From NCBI RefSeq assembly GCF_958979055.1, contig NC_084891.1, positions 22,818,001 through 22,882,000 of the forward strand: a stretch of DNA of 64,000 nt, written 5' to 3'. The stretch comes from Alnus glutinosa. Taxonomy: Eukaryota; Streptophyta; Magnoliopsida; Fagales; Betulaceae. The position numbers and the translations under genes are program-made. Under the pieces are notes generated by a model that had not been told where the DNA came from, searched no databases, and saw nothing but the letters and a program-made list of their open reading frames with translations. The stretch's first letter is position 1, and every line of letters starts with the position of its first letter. Positions 23,132-34,500 of this stretch are shown in pieces.

Positions 23132-23600
23132 TTGGACTTGTACGTTCATCCCAAAAAGAATAAACCAAAGGTCAAAGCTACTGTATTAGGAAAATAGTAG
23201 CTACTAGCTAGTATTAAAAGGTTAAAATGTCTTTAATTTTGTCTAGATTTTTAAAAATTATTTTGGTAACTCAAATATAAATTGGTTTTGTAAAGTTGGA
23301 GAAGTATTTTGGGTTTTGAATTTTGAAAAGAGTTTTTAAAAATTGAGAATTGATTTGGTGGGTCACATTTAAAAAAGAATTATATGTAGAGTCCATAAAA
23401 GAAAATTCGATTGGTAAAGTGTTTGAGAGGTGGTTTTGAAAGGTAAAATATTGAAAAATATTTCTACATAATAAAAGAAAAAATAAAAAACTATTACTAG
23501 CTAGAGGCCGGTGATCTAGCGGTCTTGACGGCCACCACACAGCTGCCGGAAAGCCTTGACAACCACTACATGGCTGCCAAAAAGTCCTAACAGCCACTAA

Positions 23601-23808
23601 TGGTTGGCTGGCCACCATGCCACGTGCTATTTTTTTTAATATATAATAAAAAAAAAATCAACAACCGAAAAAAAATGGGCACATGTTTAGTTATTTGTAA
23701 AAGATGGTTGGCTGGCCACCATGCCACGTGCTATTTTTTTTAATATATAATAAAAAAAAAATCAACAACCGAAAAAAAATGGGCACATGTTTAGTTATTT
23801 GTAAAAGA
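23601..23808. repeat. Near-identical 104-bp tandem duplication
   Basis: Copies at 23601-23704 and 23705-23808 both begin TGGTTGGCTGGCCACCATGC and end in GTTATTTGTAAAAGA. They appear identical base for base, including long A and T runs, which implies a very recent duplication or an assembly artefact. No gene is involved. Confidence 0.9.
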
Positions 23809-24929
23809 TTTATGCCCGTTCGGAATGCAAGCCCCAAAACAAATTTAAAAAGATTTTTGTTTTTTGTTGGCCTAGAATTTTGATTATTAAGCCTGTTAGA
23901 CGTAGTAATTAATTAACTAAATTTGGCCACATCAAACCCAATTTTTTTTTTCTTGTATATCTTATTGAAATTATAAGTACTATGATTCTTTAAAAAGTTA
24001 ATAATTTCAGTACAAAATACAAATTGACTTGGAATTTAGTACTGGACCAAGTCCCAAAAGAGAAGGGCCAAACAAATTAGGAATTGAAGCAAATATTGAA
24101 GTGTCGTCACAGCCATGCATATTTTCCTTTTTAAGTGGAAACGGGTGAAGCAAATTGACTTGATGCAAGTTGCCCAACCCAAGTGCCAGGTTTAGGGTTT
24201 CCTTTTGTGTGCAGAATATGTTCCATTATATATGGTCAGCTATATAATTGATGCAGTTGACAAATGGAAGAAAAAAGAAAAGAAAAAGAACAAAGAAAAA
24301 AGAAAAAAGAAAAGAGAGGTACCAATTCGATTCTTTCACATATATCCTATAAATACTCTCTCTAAGCCCTAGTATTTGCAGCATCCCTTCAGGCCATGAA
24401 ATATTTGAGATGAAGAGAGATCTAACATGAGAATAAGAGAGTCTTGTTTGGTAGCCAAGGATGACTTGCCTGCTTCTTTCTAGAGGTTTCAAGGGTGTGG
24501 TTATTTAATTTATTTATTTGAGTCTAGAAGCCTCTTTGTATGGTTCGTAGGCAAGCTCCTTGGCTAATCTGATAGACTCTTCTTTCTCATGCTCGGCCTT
24601 CTCTTCTTCTTCTAAGCAAGCCCTCATCAACTCGATCTATTTGCATGCATGATTCCTACGAGAATGTTGGAATATCCTCCAAATTAAGAGCTAGGAGAAG
24701 AAAGCAAAAATGAAAGGATGGCTTAATTGCCTTCTCCTCCAAGAGGTTTAAGCGTATGGTTTATTAACTCTTTTCGTTTTTTTGTCTTCGGCAATTAATA
24801 AGCATCTCTAGAATTCTTGTTTGGGGCCTTCGCATGTAGCTCTTGTTGTGGAGCTATTCCTTTTTTCTTGTTAATTTCACGTAAAGTTTACCACATACTG
24901 GTTGTCCTGTCAAGAAAACATGCAAAGAC

Positions 24930-25276
24930 AAGGAACAGACAGACATAGATACGTAACTCGCTAAAGGTGCCGGCGAAAACACTCCAATACTTAAGTTAGT
25001 GAGATGTTTAAGAAAGAAATTAGAAAGCCAGAGGGTGATAATTATGGTTTGTTACCTTCATATATAGGATTGCTGCCGTTAAGGTAAGTGGGTTTTTGAT
25101 ATGGCAATGATAGGAGGTCAATGGTTCGATATAAAATGTGGTATATTCTCATCCATAAGCATAGCTTTCTTTAGGGAGTACTTTATCGAGTCAAGCCTGA
25201 ATATATAGGTAAAACTGTTAATATGGGATAGACTTCCTTCTATAGTTTCTTTACCACGTGTTTATCGGGCAAATGA
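24930..25276. other. Possible retroelement end sequence, left of the small CACTA element
   Basis: Together with 25572-25740 this forms a block interrupted by the CACTA MITE. The right end AACAAATGGTATCACCAGG resembles the junction of an LTR with an initiator-Met primer site (TGGTATCAGAGC). There is no second LTR nearby, so the call is tentative. Confidence 0.3.
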
Positions 25277-25571
25277 CACTACAAAAAAAATTGCGCGCAT
25301 TTTGTCACATGTACGGATACAGTACACGTGGCGAACAGTTTACCACGTGTAAATGGCCACGTGTGCGACTCGTGTTAAATTCGGTTGTTATTCAATACAC
25401 ATTTTGCCGCGTGTACCACAATACAAGTGTAAAAAATACACATGGCCACTTGTTTCTCATATGCAACCTGTCACGTTGTCATCAAGACACGTGGCTAGCT
25501 AGCTAGTTGGCCGCGTAGCTACAGTAATCGCTACTGTAGACATGCGGCGAATTGCAGCATTTTTTGTAGTG
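25277..25571. mobile_element. Small CACTA MITE, 295 bp, 3-bp TSD TGA
   Basis: The ends are CACTACAAAAAAAATTGC and GCATTTTTTGTAGTG, with TGA on both sides (25274-25276 and 25572-25574). The body is packed with CACGTG-like motifs (CACGTGGC, CACGTGTA, CACATGGC) as direct and inverted subterminal repeats. It is non-coding. Confidence 0.88.
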
Positions 25572-25740
25572 TGACCAGAGGTTAGGGTACCATCGATCAG
25601 TGGTTCCCTTGTGGAGCCGACTTGCTAGGCGCGGTTCACTTGACCCGTGAGCGGATTGGCCTTCTTGGCCGTTCGTGGGTAAATTAGGCTCAAGTGAGTT
25701 TGAATGGCCCTATGGACCTCCAACAAATGGTATCACCAGG

Positions 25741-26820
25741 ACATGCACCACTTCTGGTCTTCTTCTTTTTACCCTGAATAAAATTTCATCATTTGCTGGT
25801 ATTCTCAGCATTAGTGAGTACAATTTATTGTTAGCAAACTAAGAATATTTGGCTAATTACTTTCACAAACTAAAGAACAGTGTAGATTGTAGGTAGTAAA
25901 TTAATAAATAATTAACATAGCTTGAGTTATTCTCTAAATAATTAAATTAGCGTAAATATTCCACCCACGTTCTCTACATGATTGTCTTCACACTTAATCT
26001 TGGTGAAATTAAGTTGAGCATCTTGATCTTCTCTCTACTCGATCACTTTATTCTTATATATGTTTCATGTTTGTACTCAGTGATATACAATTCACGATTC
26101 TTTTGCACATATAACTGGAGAGAAGGATTAAGAAGTCCTTTTATTTAACTCTATCCATAAAGAGTCATAATTAATCTCCTTTATTTTCTCCTACAATAAA
26201 TTATTCTTATTAATTCATCCATTATAAGAAAACGAAAATAATTCCAGAGAAAACTAATAAAAGCTCACTCCAATATTATGATAAAATATTTAAGGTGGAG
26301 ATTTCTAGAATAAATTAATTGTACATTAAGCTTTTAACCAACATGACTTTGATCCACATTTTGTTTATGAATTTCCAACATTTACCACTTTTAAAATTTA
26401 AAGATACTGCTAATTAATACTTAATCTATCATTTGATCCATATTGTACGTTGTCACGTAGATCACTCGAGGTCGGACAACTAGTGGTGGCTAGCCATTGT
26501 TTTTCATCGAGGCACCCGTATTGTATCATATATATGTCCCACGAGACGCACAAACCTCACCATAAAAAAGTTATTGACACATAAATGCAATGTGAATAAT
26601 GGTTATGGATTATAAAATAATTATTGTTGCTCACTTATTTGTTTCTCTTGAAGGTAATCAAATTTTTAGTTGATTAGTCAAAAGCTAAAAACTAAAAAGA
26701 GAAGAAAAAAGAAAAATAGTTATATTTTTTATTTCTCAGGGAAGGGTTTGATGACTTGATCAGACTCTTGCAATCCGAGTCAACCCGACCCGACTATCTC
26801 AGCTCCAAATTATCCGAACA
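25741..26820. other. Spacer upstream of CDC20
   Basis: This is AT-rich intergenic DNA with no recognisable gene. Its last few hundred bases should contain the CDC20 promoter. Confidence 0.5.
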
Positions 26821-26821
26821 G

Positions 26822-26875
26822 TTACAACGGTCGAGTTTCCCTCGATAAAACGCAGGAATCAATTTGCGCGGGAGA
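26822..26875 (+). promoter_or_regulatory. Candidate cell-cycle promoter elements of CDC20
   Basis: TTACAACGGTCG contains the AACGG core of the mitosis-specific activator (MSA) element bound by three-repeat MYB factors, about 160 bp before the ATG. ATTTGCGCGGGAG just downstream is close to, but not exactly, an E2F site. CDC20 genes are known to be G2/M-expressed, so the MSA core is plausible; both are inferences. Confidence 0.45.
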
Positions 26876-26987
26876 TACCCACAGAGACCCAAAGCCCCTC
26901 CACTTTCTTCTTCTCCTTGAAAAGGATTCTCGATCTTAAAGACCCAAAAAGGAAATCCAATCGAATTGTTAAAGCAACGTACCTAAA

Positions 26988-27440
26988 ATGTCGAAACTTC
27001 AATCAGATCGGTACTCTCCCACTCGCCTTATCACCAACCCCACCACCCAATACGACTTTCCGGTACTCACAACTTTCTTTTTCTTTTTCTTTTTCTTTTT
27101 TCGTCATCAAGAACATTCTTTTTGGCCATGCCATTTCGTTACTGATCATAGCTTTGTCCTTTTCGCATTTTGGTATTTGTCAAGGGAGACCGGTTTATAC
27201 CCAATCGGAGTTTGATGGATCTTGATCAAGCCCACAGCCTGTTGACAAGCAGGATCAAGAAATCTTGCAATCCCACTTTTAATGTACGCACGTTGACCAA
27301 TTCTTGCTTCATTTTTTTTCTTTTCTTTTTTAAATTTCATGGGTTTTGCATTTTCTTGTAAATCGTTAATGGTTTTATTCGCATTACTACTGGATATATA
27401 TTAGGTTTTTATTTGAAACTTATTTGTAATTTGACTGTTT

Positions 27441-27484
<44 letters not shown>

Positions 27485-30400
27485 GTTTTCGATTTCCATT
27501 GAATTTTGTATTCTTGAAGTTGATGAACGGATGGGTTAGATTCATGGATTTTTTTTTTTGGTTTCTGTCAAAATAGATAAAAGGGCATTTTATTTGGTTA
27601 TGTATGGTGTAAATTAGAACATCTTGAGAGCTTCAAATGAGTTGAATCTTTAATCTTTAATTTCTTTGCGCAGGAGGAATACCGACAGAAAGTGGAGGAG
27701 AAGCTAAGTTTGGATTCAGAAGGGAGACCATTTAGAATGTTGGTGTTTAGGGGAAGCCCGAAATCAAGTAGAAGATCGATTCGTCTTATTGATGAGATGC
27801 GACGGGAGGAGTTGGAGGCAGTAGATAATAGTACAAAGCAGTCTCTATTTCGGCGTTTGCCCAAGGTAATCGTTTTACTCTTCTTTTCTTCATTTCTTCT
27901 AATTAATTCCCTTGCAGTGTGTGTGTACTCTTCTTTTCTTCATTTCTTCTAATTAATTCCCTTGCACTGTGTGTGTGTTAGCACCATGTAGGAGAAAGAG
28001 TTCTTAGGTTTACATTTTCAAAAATAAGATCCTTAGGTTTTGTAAAAGTTTCAAATTGATCCCTCTATTACTTTATTGTCAAAGTTAACAATTTTTCATT
28101 TGTCACATACGTTCATTTAACACTCTAGGGTTCATGTTAGCACCTAATACAATGTTAGTGTCCATGTCCATGTCAACATCAAAGTTAACGGTTTTCCATC
28201 TAATGTTACAAATCTAGAAGATTAACATGACGAAAAATATTGTTTTTATTTCTAGAGTTGACTCTTTTTTTTTTTTTTTTTTTGGATGACTTGGCGCTTA
28301 ATGATGTAGCATTAATATTAGGTGTTGATATGGACAATAATATGTCAATGGGAAATGATAGTTGGGGGGCCAACTTGCCGGCCCCCAGCGGGCTTTTTTT
28401 AATAAAAAAATAATTTTTTAATGAAAAAGCAACTTCTAATGTCATCAGAAGTTGTTTTTTCATTAAAAAAAAGCCCCTTTTAATGATTTGCGTTTGATCG
28501 GAAGCAATTAGACCTCCATTTTGTTTTTATGTTTTTGTTTTTTAATTTTTCAAATGCTGCCCTTTTTTGCATATTGTTTCCATTAATTGAAAGGCAAAGT
28601 TCCCTACTTTAACTAATGACAAGGATTAGTGGTATTTTTCTTTGTTTTTGGGTCACTTATCTCTTCCCTATGTCATAGGTTGTGTTCTTATTCATATTTT
28701 AGTCTGTAAAGGCTGCAAATTTACTCCGTTAATTTCTCGGGAAATGATTTTTCTTCATCACATTATCTTATATCAATCTTACACCAAGACACATAGGGTG
28801 TGTGATCTATGTATGTAGGTTTTATATATATGGGTTTCACACCCAATATGTTTTGGTGTAGAATTAATGTAGGATAATGTGATGTAAGAATAACACATTC
28901 TTAATTTCTCAGATAGTTTATTTGTGGGTGTAGAAAGAATCTAGGATTCTGGATGCTCCAAACATTGTGAATGACTTCTATCTGAGTATCATGGATTGGG
29001 GAAGAAACAACATTCTTGCCGTTGCTTTGGGCTCAGAATTGTACCTGTGGAAGTCTGAGAACGGGAAAGTACAAAGGTTGTTGCAAGTTGGTGCCCATGA
29101 TTACCCTTCAAGTGTATCCTGGTCGGAGGATGCCAAAACACTGGCCGTTGGATATATGCATTCAAACCTTCAACTCTGGGATGCCGAGACTTCTAAACTT
29201 GTAAGTGCTCTGTCTGTGTGTGACTTCACTTACTCCTGAACTGTGTCTAAGGATTTTGTAACGTTACTTCGAATTATCAAAATTTGTAATTTTTTTACCC
29301 ATCCGTTAATAGGGGCGGAATTAGAAAAATAATTTTGGGGGGTTTAAAACTAAAAATATAAAATTTTTGATAGTAAAATATAATTTTGAAGGGTCCATTT
29401 TATAGAAAATACTTATAATTTAGACGAAATTTTCAAAATTGAGATGTAATCTTTTGTCATCCTAAGATACAATTCTTGACCATCTTGCCCATGTAGCAAG
29501 GTGGTCCCCCTAGCTAGCTTCAGGATTTTTTAATTTTTAATTTTTTTTATTTTTAAAGTAAAAGTAAAAGTTGTCGCATGAGCAAAGGTGGTCAGAAGTT
29601 GTCTTGGGTAACAATGTATCATATCTCTTCAAAATTTTATGATTTTTTTGAAAAAGGGGGCCAGAACCCATTAGCCTTGAGGTGGTTCCACCCCTGTTCG
29701 TTAGGATTTTCTGTTAAATCCTAACTGAGGATGCCAAAATAACAATATATATATTATTTTTTTAAAAAAAAAACTAAATATTTTTGGACGCAAAGCTTTG
29801 TTTTTTTTTTTTTTTTTGGGCAAACATGTATTTTTATAAATTATATAAGGATATAAGAGACATTTCATCTGTTAGCAGTTTGACTAACGCAAAACCCTAA
29901 CCGTAGAGGTCAAATTAAAAGGGACTGAAACCGACATTGCAAATTTTGTATTTTGAGCTTATGAATACAATACCCTTTTTTTTTTTTTTTTTTTACTTCA
30001 CTCTCTTTTACACTGAAGGCGTGGGATTACTTACTTGTATGTTCAACGAACAGATTAGAAGCCTAGAAGGTCATAGTGGAAGAGTAGCAGCCACGGGATG
30101 GAATGGTCATACTCTAACATCAGGAAGCCAGGACAAATCCATCATTAATCACGATGGTAATTCAATTATTCTATTTTTGAGGACAATAATTAATCGACAG
30201 AGTGAGATGATTCAATAATTAATTGAACATGTTTTGTTTGGCAGTTCGATCGCCAAATAATTTGACCTCGCGGATACAAGCACACACCGAAGAAGTGTGC
30301 AGTTTGAAATGGTCAAGCAGAGGCAATGTATTGGCAAGTGGTGGTAACGAAAATCGGATTTACATATGGGAGTCTTCCAAAATGAGCTCATCCAATTTCT

Positions 30401-31154
30401 TGCATCGTTTCGATGACCATTCCGCCGCAGTCAAGACCCTTGCTTGGTGCCCATATCAGTCTGATGTACTTGCCTCTGGAGGAGGCACAAAAGATGGCTG
30501 TATTAAGATATGGAATACACAAAAGGGCACCTGCATCAGCAGCAAAGATACCAAAGCTCAGGCAGGTTCCATAATTTTTTTTCATTTGAATTTCAATGTA
30601 AAAGATATCGGTTCGATCTAAAGGTCCGTTGCTTCGGAGTCTGTAGTCTCTCTTTTCTCATTTTGTGTGCGGTGTCTTTGGCTTTATGTATGTAGATTTG
30701 TGGACTGGAGTGGAACAGGCATCACAAAGAGATCATGAGTGGCCATGGCTTCAGCGCAAGCGAGCATCGGAACCTGCTATGCTTATGGAGGTACCCATGC
30801 ATGACTAAAGTAGGAGAATTCAGGCGCCATACTTCCAGAATCCTCCACCTCTGCCAGGTTTGATTATTCCCATAGAATTTGAATGGTTCCATTTGTGCTT
30901 TTATATAGCATCCAATGTACAAAATTCATCATAAAAAACAGGGCAGTTTGAAGAATGGCAGCCATCATTACAAAAATTTGAACTTCATTCAATTTACTGA
31001 TTTATTGCAGAGCCCTGATGGTTTAACTGTGGCATCGGCTGGGGCGGATGAAACTCTTCGCTTTTGGGACGTTTTTGGACCACCGAGTACTGACAATTCA
31101 AGAATCTCAGAGCTGGAAGGCCTTTTGTCTCTTAAGACATCACCCCTAAGATGA
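26988..31154 (+). CDS. CDC20: CDC20-family APC/C activator (WD40), 452 aa, eight exons
   Basis: CDC20 recruits substrates to the anaphase-promoting complex and is the target of the spindle checkpoint. Exons are 26988-27062, 27185-27283, 27674-27865, 28934-29200, 30054-30156, 30245-30561, 30696-30857 and 31011-31154; they total 1359 nt with consistent phases. A C-box, DRFIPNRS, lies at residues 27-34; a MAD2-binding-like motif, RMLVF, at 79-83. WD repeats follow, e.g. [29 protein letters not shown] and [19 protein letters not shown]. The length matches plant CDC20 (about 455 aa). Oddities: the last residues are PLR rather than the usual IR tail, I see no KEN box, and intron 6 starts with GC. 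FZR/CCS52 is the alternative, but the C-box context [13 protein letters not shown] is CDC20-like. The frame is intact; compared with Arabidopsis CDC20.1 it looks diverged. Confidence 0.93.
27442..27482. repeat. AT microsatellite, CDC20 intron 2
   Basis: This is a run of about 20 AT units, a likely polymorphic marker. Confidence 0.9.
27877..27976. repeat. 50-bp tandem duplication just inside CDC20 intron 3
   Basis: Two copies of a 50-bp unit, beginning ACTCTTCTTTTCTTCATTTC, start at 27877 and 27927 and differ by about one base (CAGTGT/CACTGT). It starts about 11 bp after the exon 3 donor. Confidence 0.88.
28391..28475. repeat. Strong hairpin in CDC20 intron 3
   Basis: Arms AATGAAAAAGCAACTTCT (28420-28437) and AGAAGTTGTTTTTTCATT (28447-28464) pair with one G-U and a 9-base loop. 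The pairing resumes outside it through GGCTTTTTTTAAT and ATTAAAAAAAAGCC. It could be a tiny foldback MITE; a small-RNA precursor is possible but unsupported. Confidence 0.7.
29311..29696. mobile_element. MITE in CDC20 intron 4
   Basis: The ends AGGGGCGGAATTAG and GGTTCCACCCCTG are inverted, with imperfect 8-bp flanks CCGTTAAT/TTCGTTAG. The ends resemble the MITE at 44653-44833 (AGGGGCGGAGCC), so both may belong to one hAT-like family. No coding capacity is seen. Confidence 0.6.
30562..30695 (+). other. GC-AG intron in CDC20
   Basis: Exon 6 must end at GCTCAG to keep TKAQICGLEW in frame, and the intron then starts GCAGGT. Using the GT four bases on would shift the frame into non-family sequence. 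The acceptor is TATGTAG. GC-AG introns are a known minor class handled by the major spliceosome. Confidence 0.75.
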
Positions 31155-31547
31155 TGGGAACTGAAACAATCGGTTTTCTCAGGCTTGGTTCCTTCTTTTC
31201 TTGTTATCTATGTAATCAGTTTTTGCACAAAAGAGCACAGTGAATCTTTTTAGTTCCTTTTCTAGGTCAAGAGATATATTGCATTGGGTTTTGTAAACAT
31301 GAACATGAAAGAAACACAGAGAAATGTGATGAAGAAAAATGTTGTTCTATTCTAATTATTGTGCAAAAGATTGCCGACCGAGCATTTCACTTATCGACCT
31401 ATTAAACCAACTTATTAGTATAAGATATAATCATATACTAATGGTGTACCTGCTCAAACTGACCTCTATCTCACATTTAAATGAAAAATAAGAGAACCAA
31501 CCAAAAGATATTTCTCAATTTGACTGTCGCTGCAAAACAAACTGAAT

Positions 31548-34500
31548 TCATTCAGCCTCCGAATCATCAGTAACACTGTCAACATACATCTCAACAGATT
31601 CCTTCTCTGCCTTTTTCTCCTCTTGGTCTCTTTTCTTCCTTTCTTCCTCTTGCTCTCTTTCAGAAGCTCGGGCCTTTGCGATTTCAAGTCTAGAACTGAC
31701 TGCTTCCCATGATACAAGCTTCTCCATGAAGAGTGATATGTAATCAGGTCGACGGTTCTGTTAGAAGAAACAAAAACAATAACATATTCGCCAGATTTTT
31801 ACTTATGCGAGTCTATTAGACTGAAGAAATAGACCATTATCATCAAAAACTGTATTTCATATTTCATAGCTAAGCCTCACCTGAAAGTCAAGGTAGTAAG
31901 CATGCTGTTGAGACAAATCACATTTAGAAGTAAAATCAGTTCTCAGGTAATAATAGTTGTTCTCAAACAGAAGCTTACGAGAAAACACATTAAATTAGGA
32001 GTAAAGTGTAAAAATGATAAATACCTCCCAAACATCGATGGTAAGGAGTGGCTGCAAGAAATCAACAAATATTATCAGATGTTTTTTTCTTTTTTTGATT
32101 GGTAAGTTACACGCACTCGGTGGGACTTGAACCCACGACCTCACCCTCCAACTTGCTACAAAGGGAGGAAGTACACTTTTTTTTTTTGATAACCGGGGTA
32201 TCTAGGGCTTTGCTCTGACTAGATCCCCGGGAGGAGGAAGTACCATTTGAGCTAAAGCTCATTGGTACAAATATTATCAGACGTAACAATGAACGTGAAT
32301 TAGGAAGATCATAGTCCATCAAAATACTTACAGAATAGTCCAAGACAAGTGGATTAACAGCATTGGGAGTCTTCACTATCACAAGCTTGTTGTCCTCCTC
32401 TGATGGACGAGGATTTACTGCATTTCCAACATCTAGTCTATTTGCTTTATCTAGAGAAATGAAAACAACAGGATTCATTACTCCCTAACAAATTTAGCTA
32501 CAGAATATTACAGCTCAACTAAGGAAATTTGGAACAAAATGTAAGAATTGCCAGGTTAAGAGGCAAGAAACTACACACATGCAAGCCAGGCCCAACCCGA
32601 ACCAAACTGTGTAGCTGCAGCTGACTTGAACTCTTGCACAAATTTTTCAAAAGACCCAAAATCCCTTTCAATCAGTTCTAGAAGATCCCCAACTGGCTTT
32701 CTTCCACCGCCTGGCTTCATGGACTCCCAAAAGAAGTCATGGTTCCAAATCTGCAAATAGGTAAAACATACTAGTTGGGAAACTTCAGCAAAGAAACCAA
32801 TGCACATGAGAGAGAGGGGAAGTACATAAGTAGTCTATCCAGTATCATAACTATTATCATGTTAACACATGTGAGTCTCAGAAACATTAAGAATTGCATT
32901 AGCGATTTGCAAACAAAAAAATTACGTGTGATAGAAGTTGTTGATACCACATTAAAAAATAGGCAAAGATAGCACTTTATCATAGATTGGGAGCATTTTG
33001 TCTAAAGTATTTATTCTTATTTTCAACTAGTAACCATCTGACCTTTAGCTTAAACTAGTAATGAAAATAACAAAAGAAATTATTATTATAATAAAAATTA
33101 ATGAATTGAAGTTTGACCTAGGTTTCAATACAATTATATAATTCAAAAGTAAAAAATATCTTCACATCAATCTCACAAGCTTAAAAACTAAAACGGTTTA
33201 AAATAATGACAAAAATCATGCTACTGCATAAGCACAGCATACCTGTGCTGCATTGTTGAAAGTTGGAAGAATATCACCTTTATTATATGAAATAACTATG
33301 ACATCTTCCAATGACATCCCGTCTAGCTCTGTTCCTACAATTTGATTGTTTAGATTCTCCACATAGCCCCTGTGGTGCTTCCCCCAATGATACTCCAGGG
33401 TCTCCTTGCTCATATGTGGCTCCAAAGCATTCTGCCAAGAGTGGAATAATTACATAATTACTGTTGACTCAAATTTGTCAAATAGTTTCGATAAGTACAC
33501 CATGAATACTTCACCAATTTCTCTTACAGTTAAAGTTGCAAGAGATCATCAATATTTCTCTCTTCATAAAGTTTAATTGCTGTTGACAATAGAAAAAGAA
33601 ATTTGATATGAACAGTTTGTTTATCACAGATTTGGCACTGGAAAGCGATGAAATCATCAAGCAGGAGTAAATGGTTGATAGGCCAGGCTTGACAACGTAG
33701 AAAGGTTGCTCAGATACTAAATCTGATTCAAGATCAGTTTTGAGCTGTGTATATGGATATTAGGAATTGGGGCACACATAATGCATGTGCAGTACATGGT
33801 GGTATCTTTCCAAAAATAAAATATCATGAATTTTGTTTAATGAAGTTTTAGTAGTTGAGAGAAAATAGGGAGACAAGGGAGTTGGTGGTCACCAACTCTG
33901 AAGGTAGTCCTTGGAAGAAACAAGATAGGGGAGATTTAGGTGATTGTTCCGTTATAGATCCCACTTAAAATTAAATTAAATTAAGATTAGTAATGACTTT
34001 TTCAATTATCACCCCAGTAGCTGAATGAATAAGGTTTGCTTCAATTGTTTGTTGCATTATATAATAAAAGTGTCAAATGCTTTTTTTTTTTTGGATAAAT
34101 AATTGAAATATCATTAAAAGTTGGGGTTGAGTGGGTTATGCCACAATCGGTGTTGGAGTTATTGACTAGTTGGAGGGCGGCAAGTGGGAGTCGGCATGCG
34201 AAAGAGGTTTGGCGGTTAGCTCCTCTTTGCTTGCTGTGGTGTATTTGGAGGGAGCGGAATGCTCGTCTGTTTGAAGATGTAGAGACACCTATGGTGGAGC
34301 TACGGAAGCGGTTGCTCAACACTTTATATTCTTGGATAGCGCCACATCATTGTTTGAGTGTCTTTACTTTTGTAGACTTTTTAAATTTACTTTCTGTTCG
34401 ACCCGCTTAAGGGCTCTCTTGTATACTTCCCGTGTATAAGGGTTGCGCCCCTTAGCGCTTTTCAATAAATTGCTATTACTTATCAAAAAAAAAATATCAT

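Noticed and set aside
32080-32266. Possible tRNA gene (GGTTCAAGTCC B box)
   Set aside because: Flanking 15-bp duplication, A tail and lack of acceptor stem show a SINE.
34138-34410. A 90-residue open frame that could be mistaken for a gene
   Set aside because: It is the C-terminus of LINE ORF2 within a truncated insertion bounded by 16-bp duplications.
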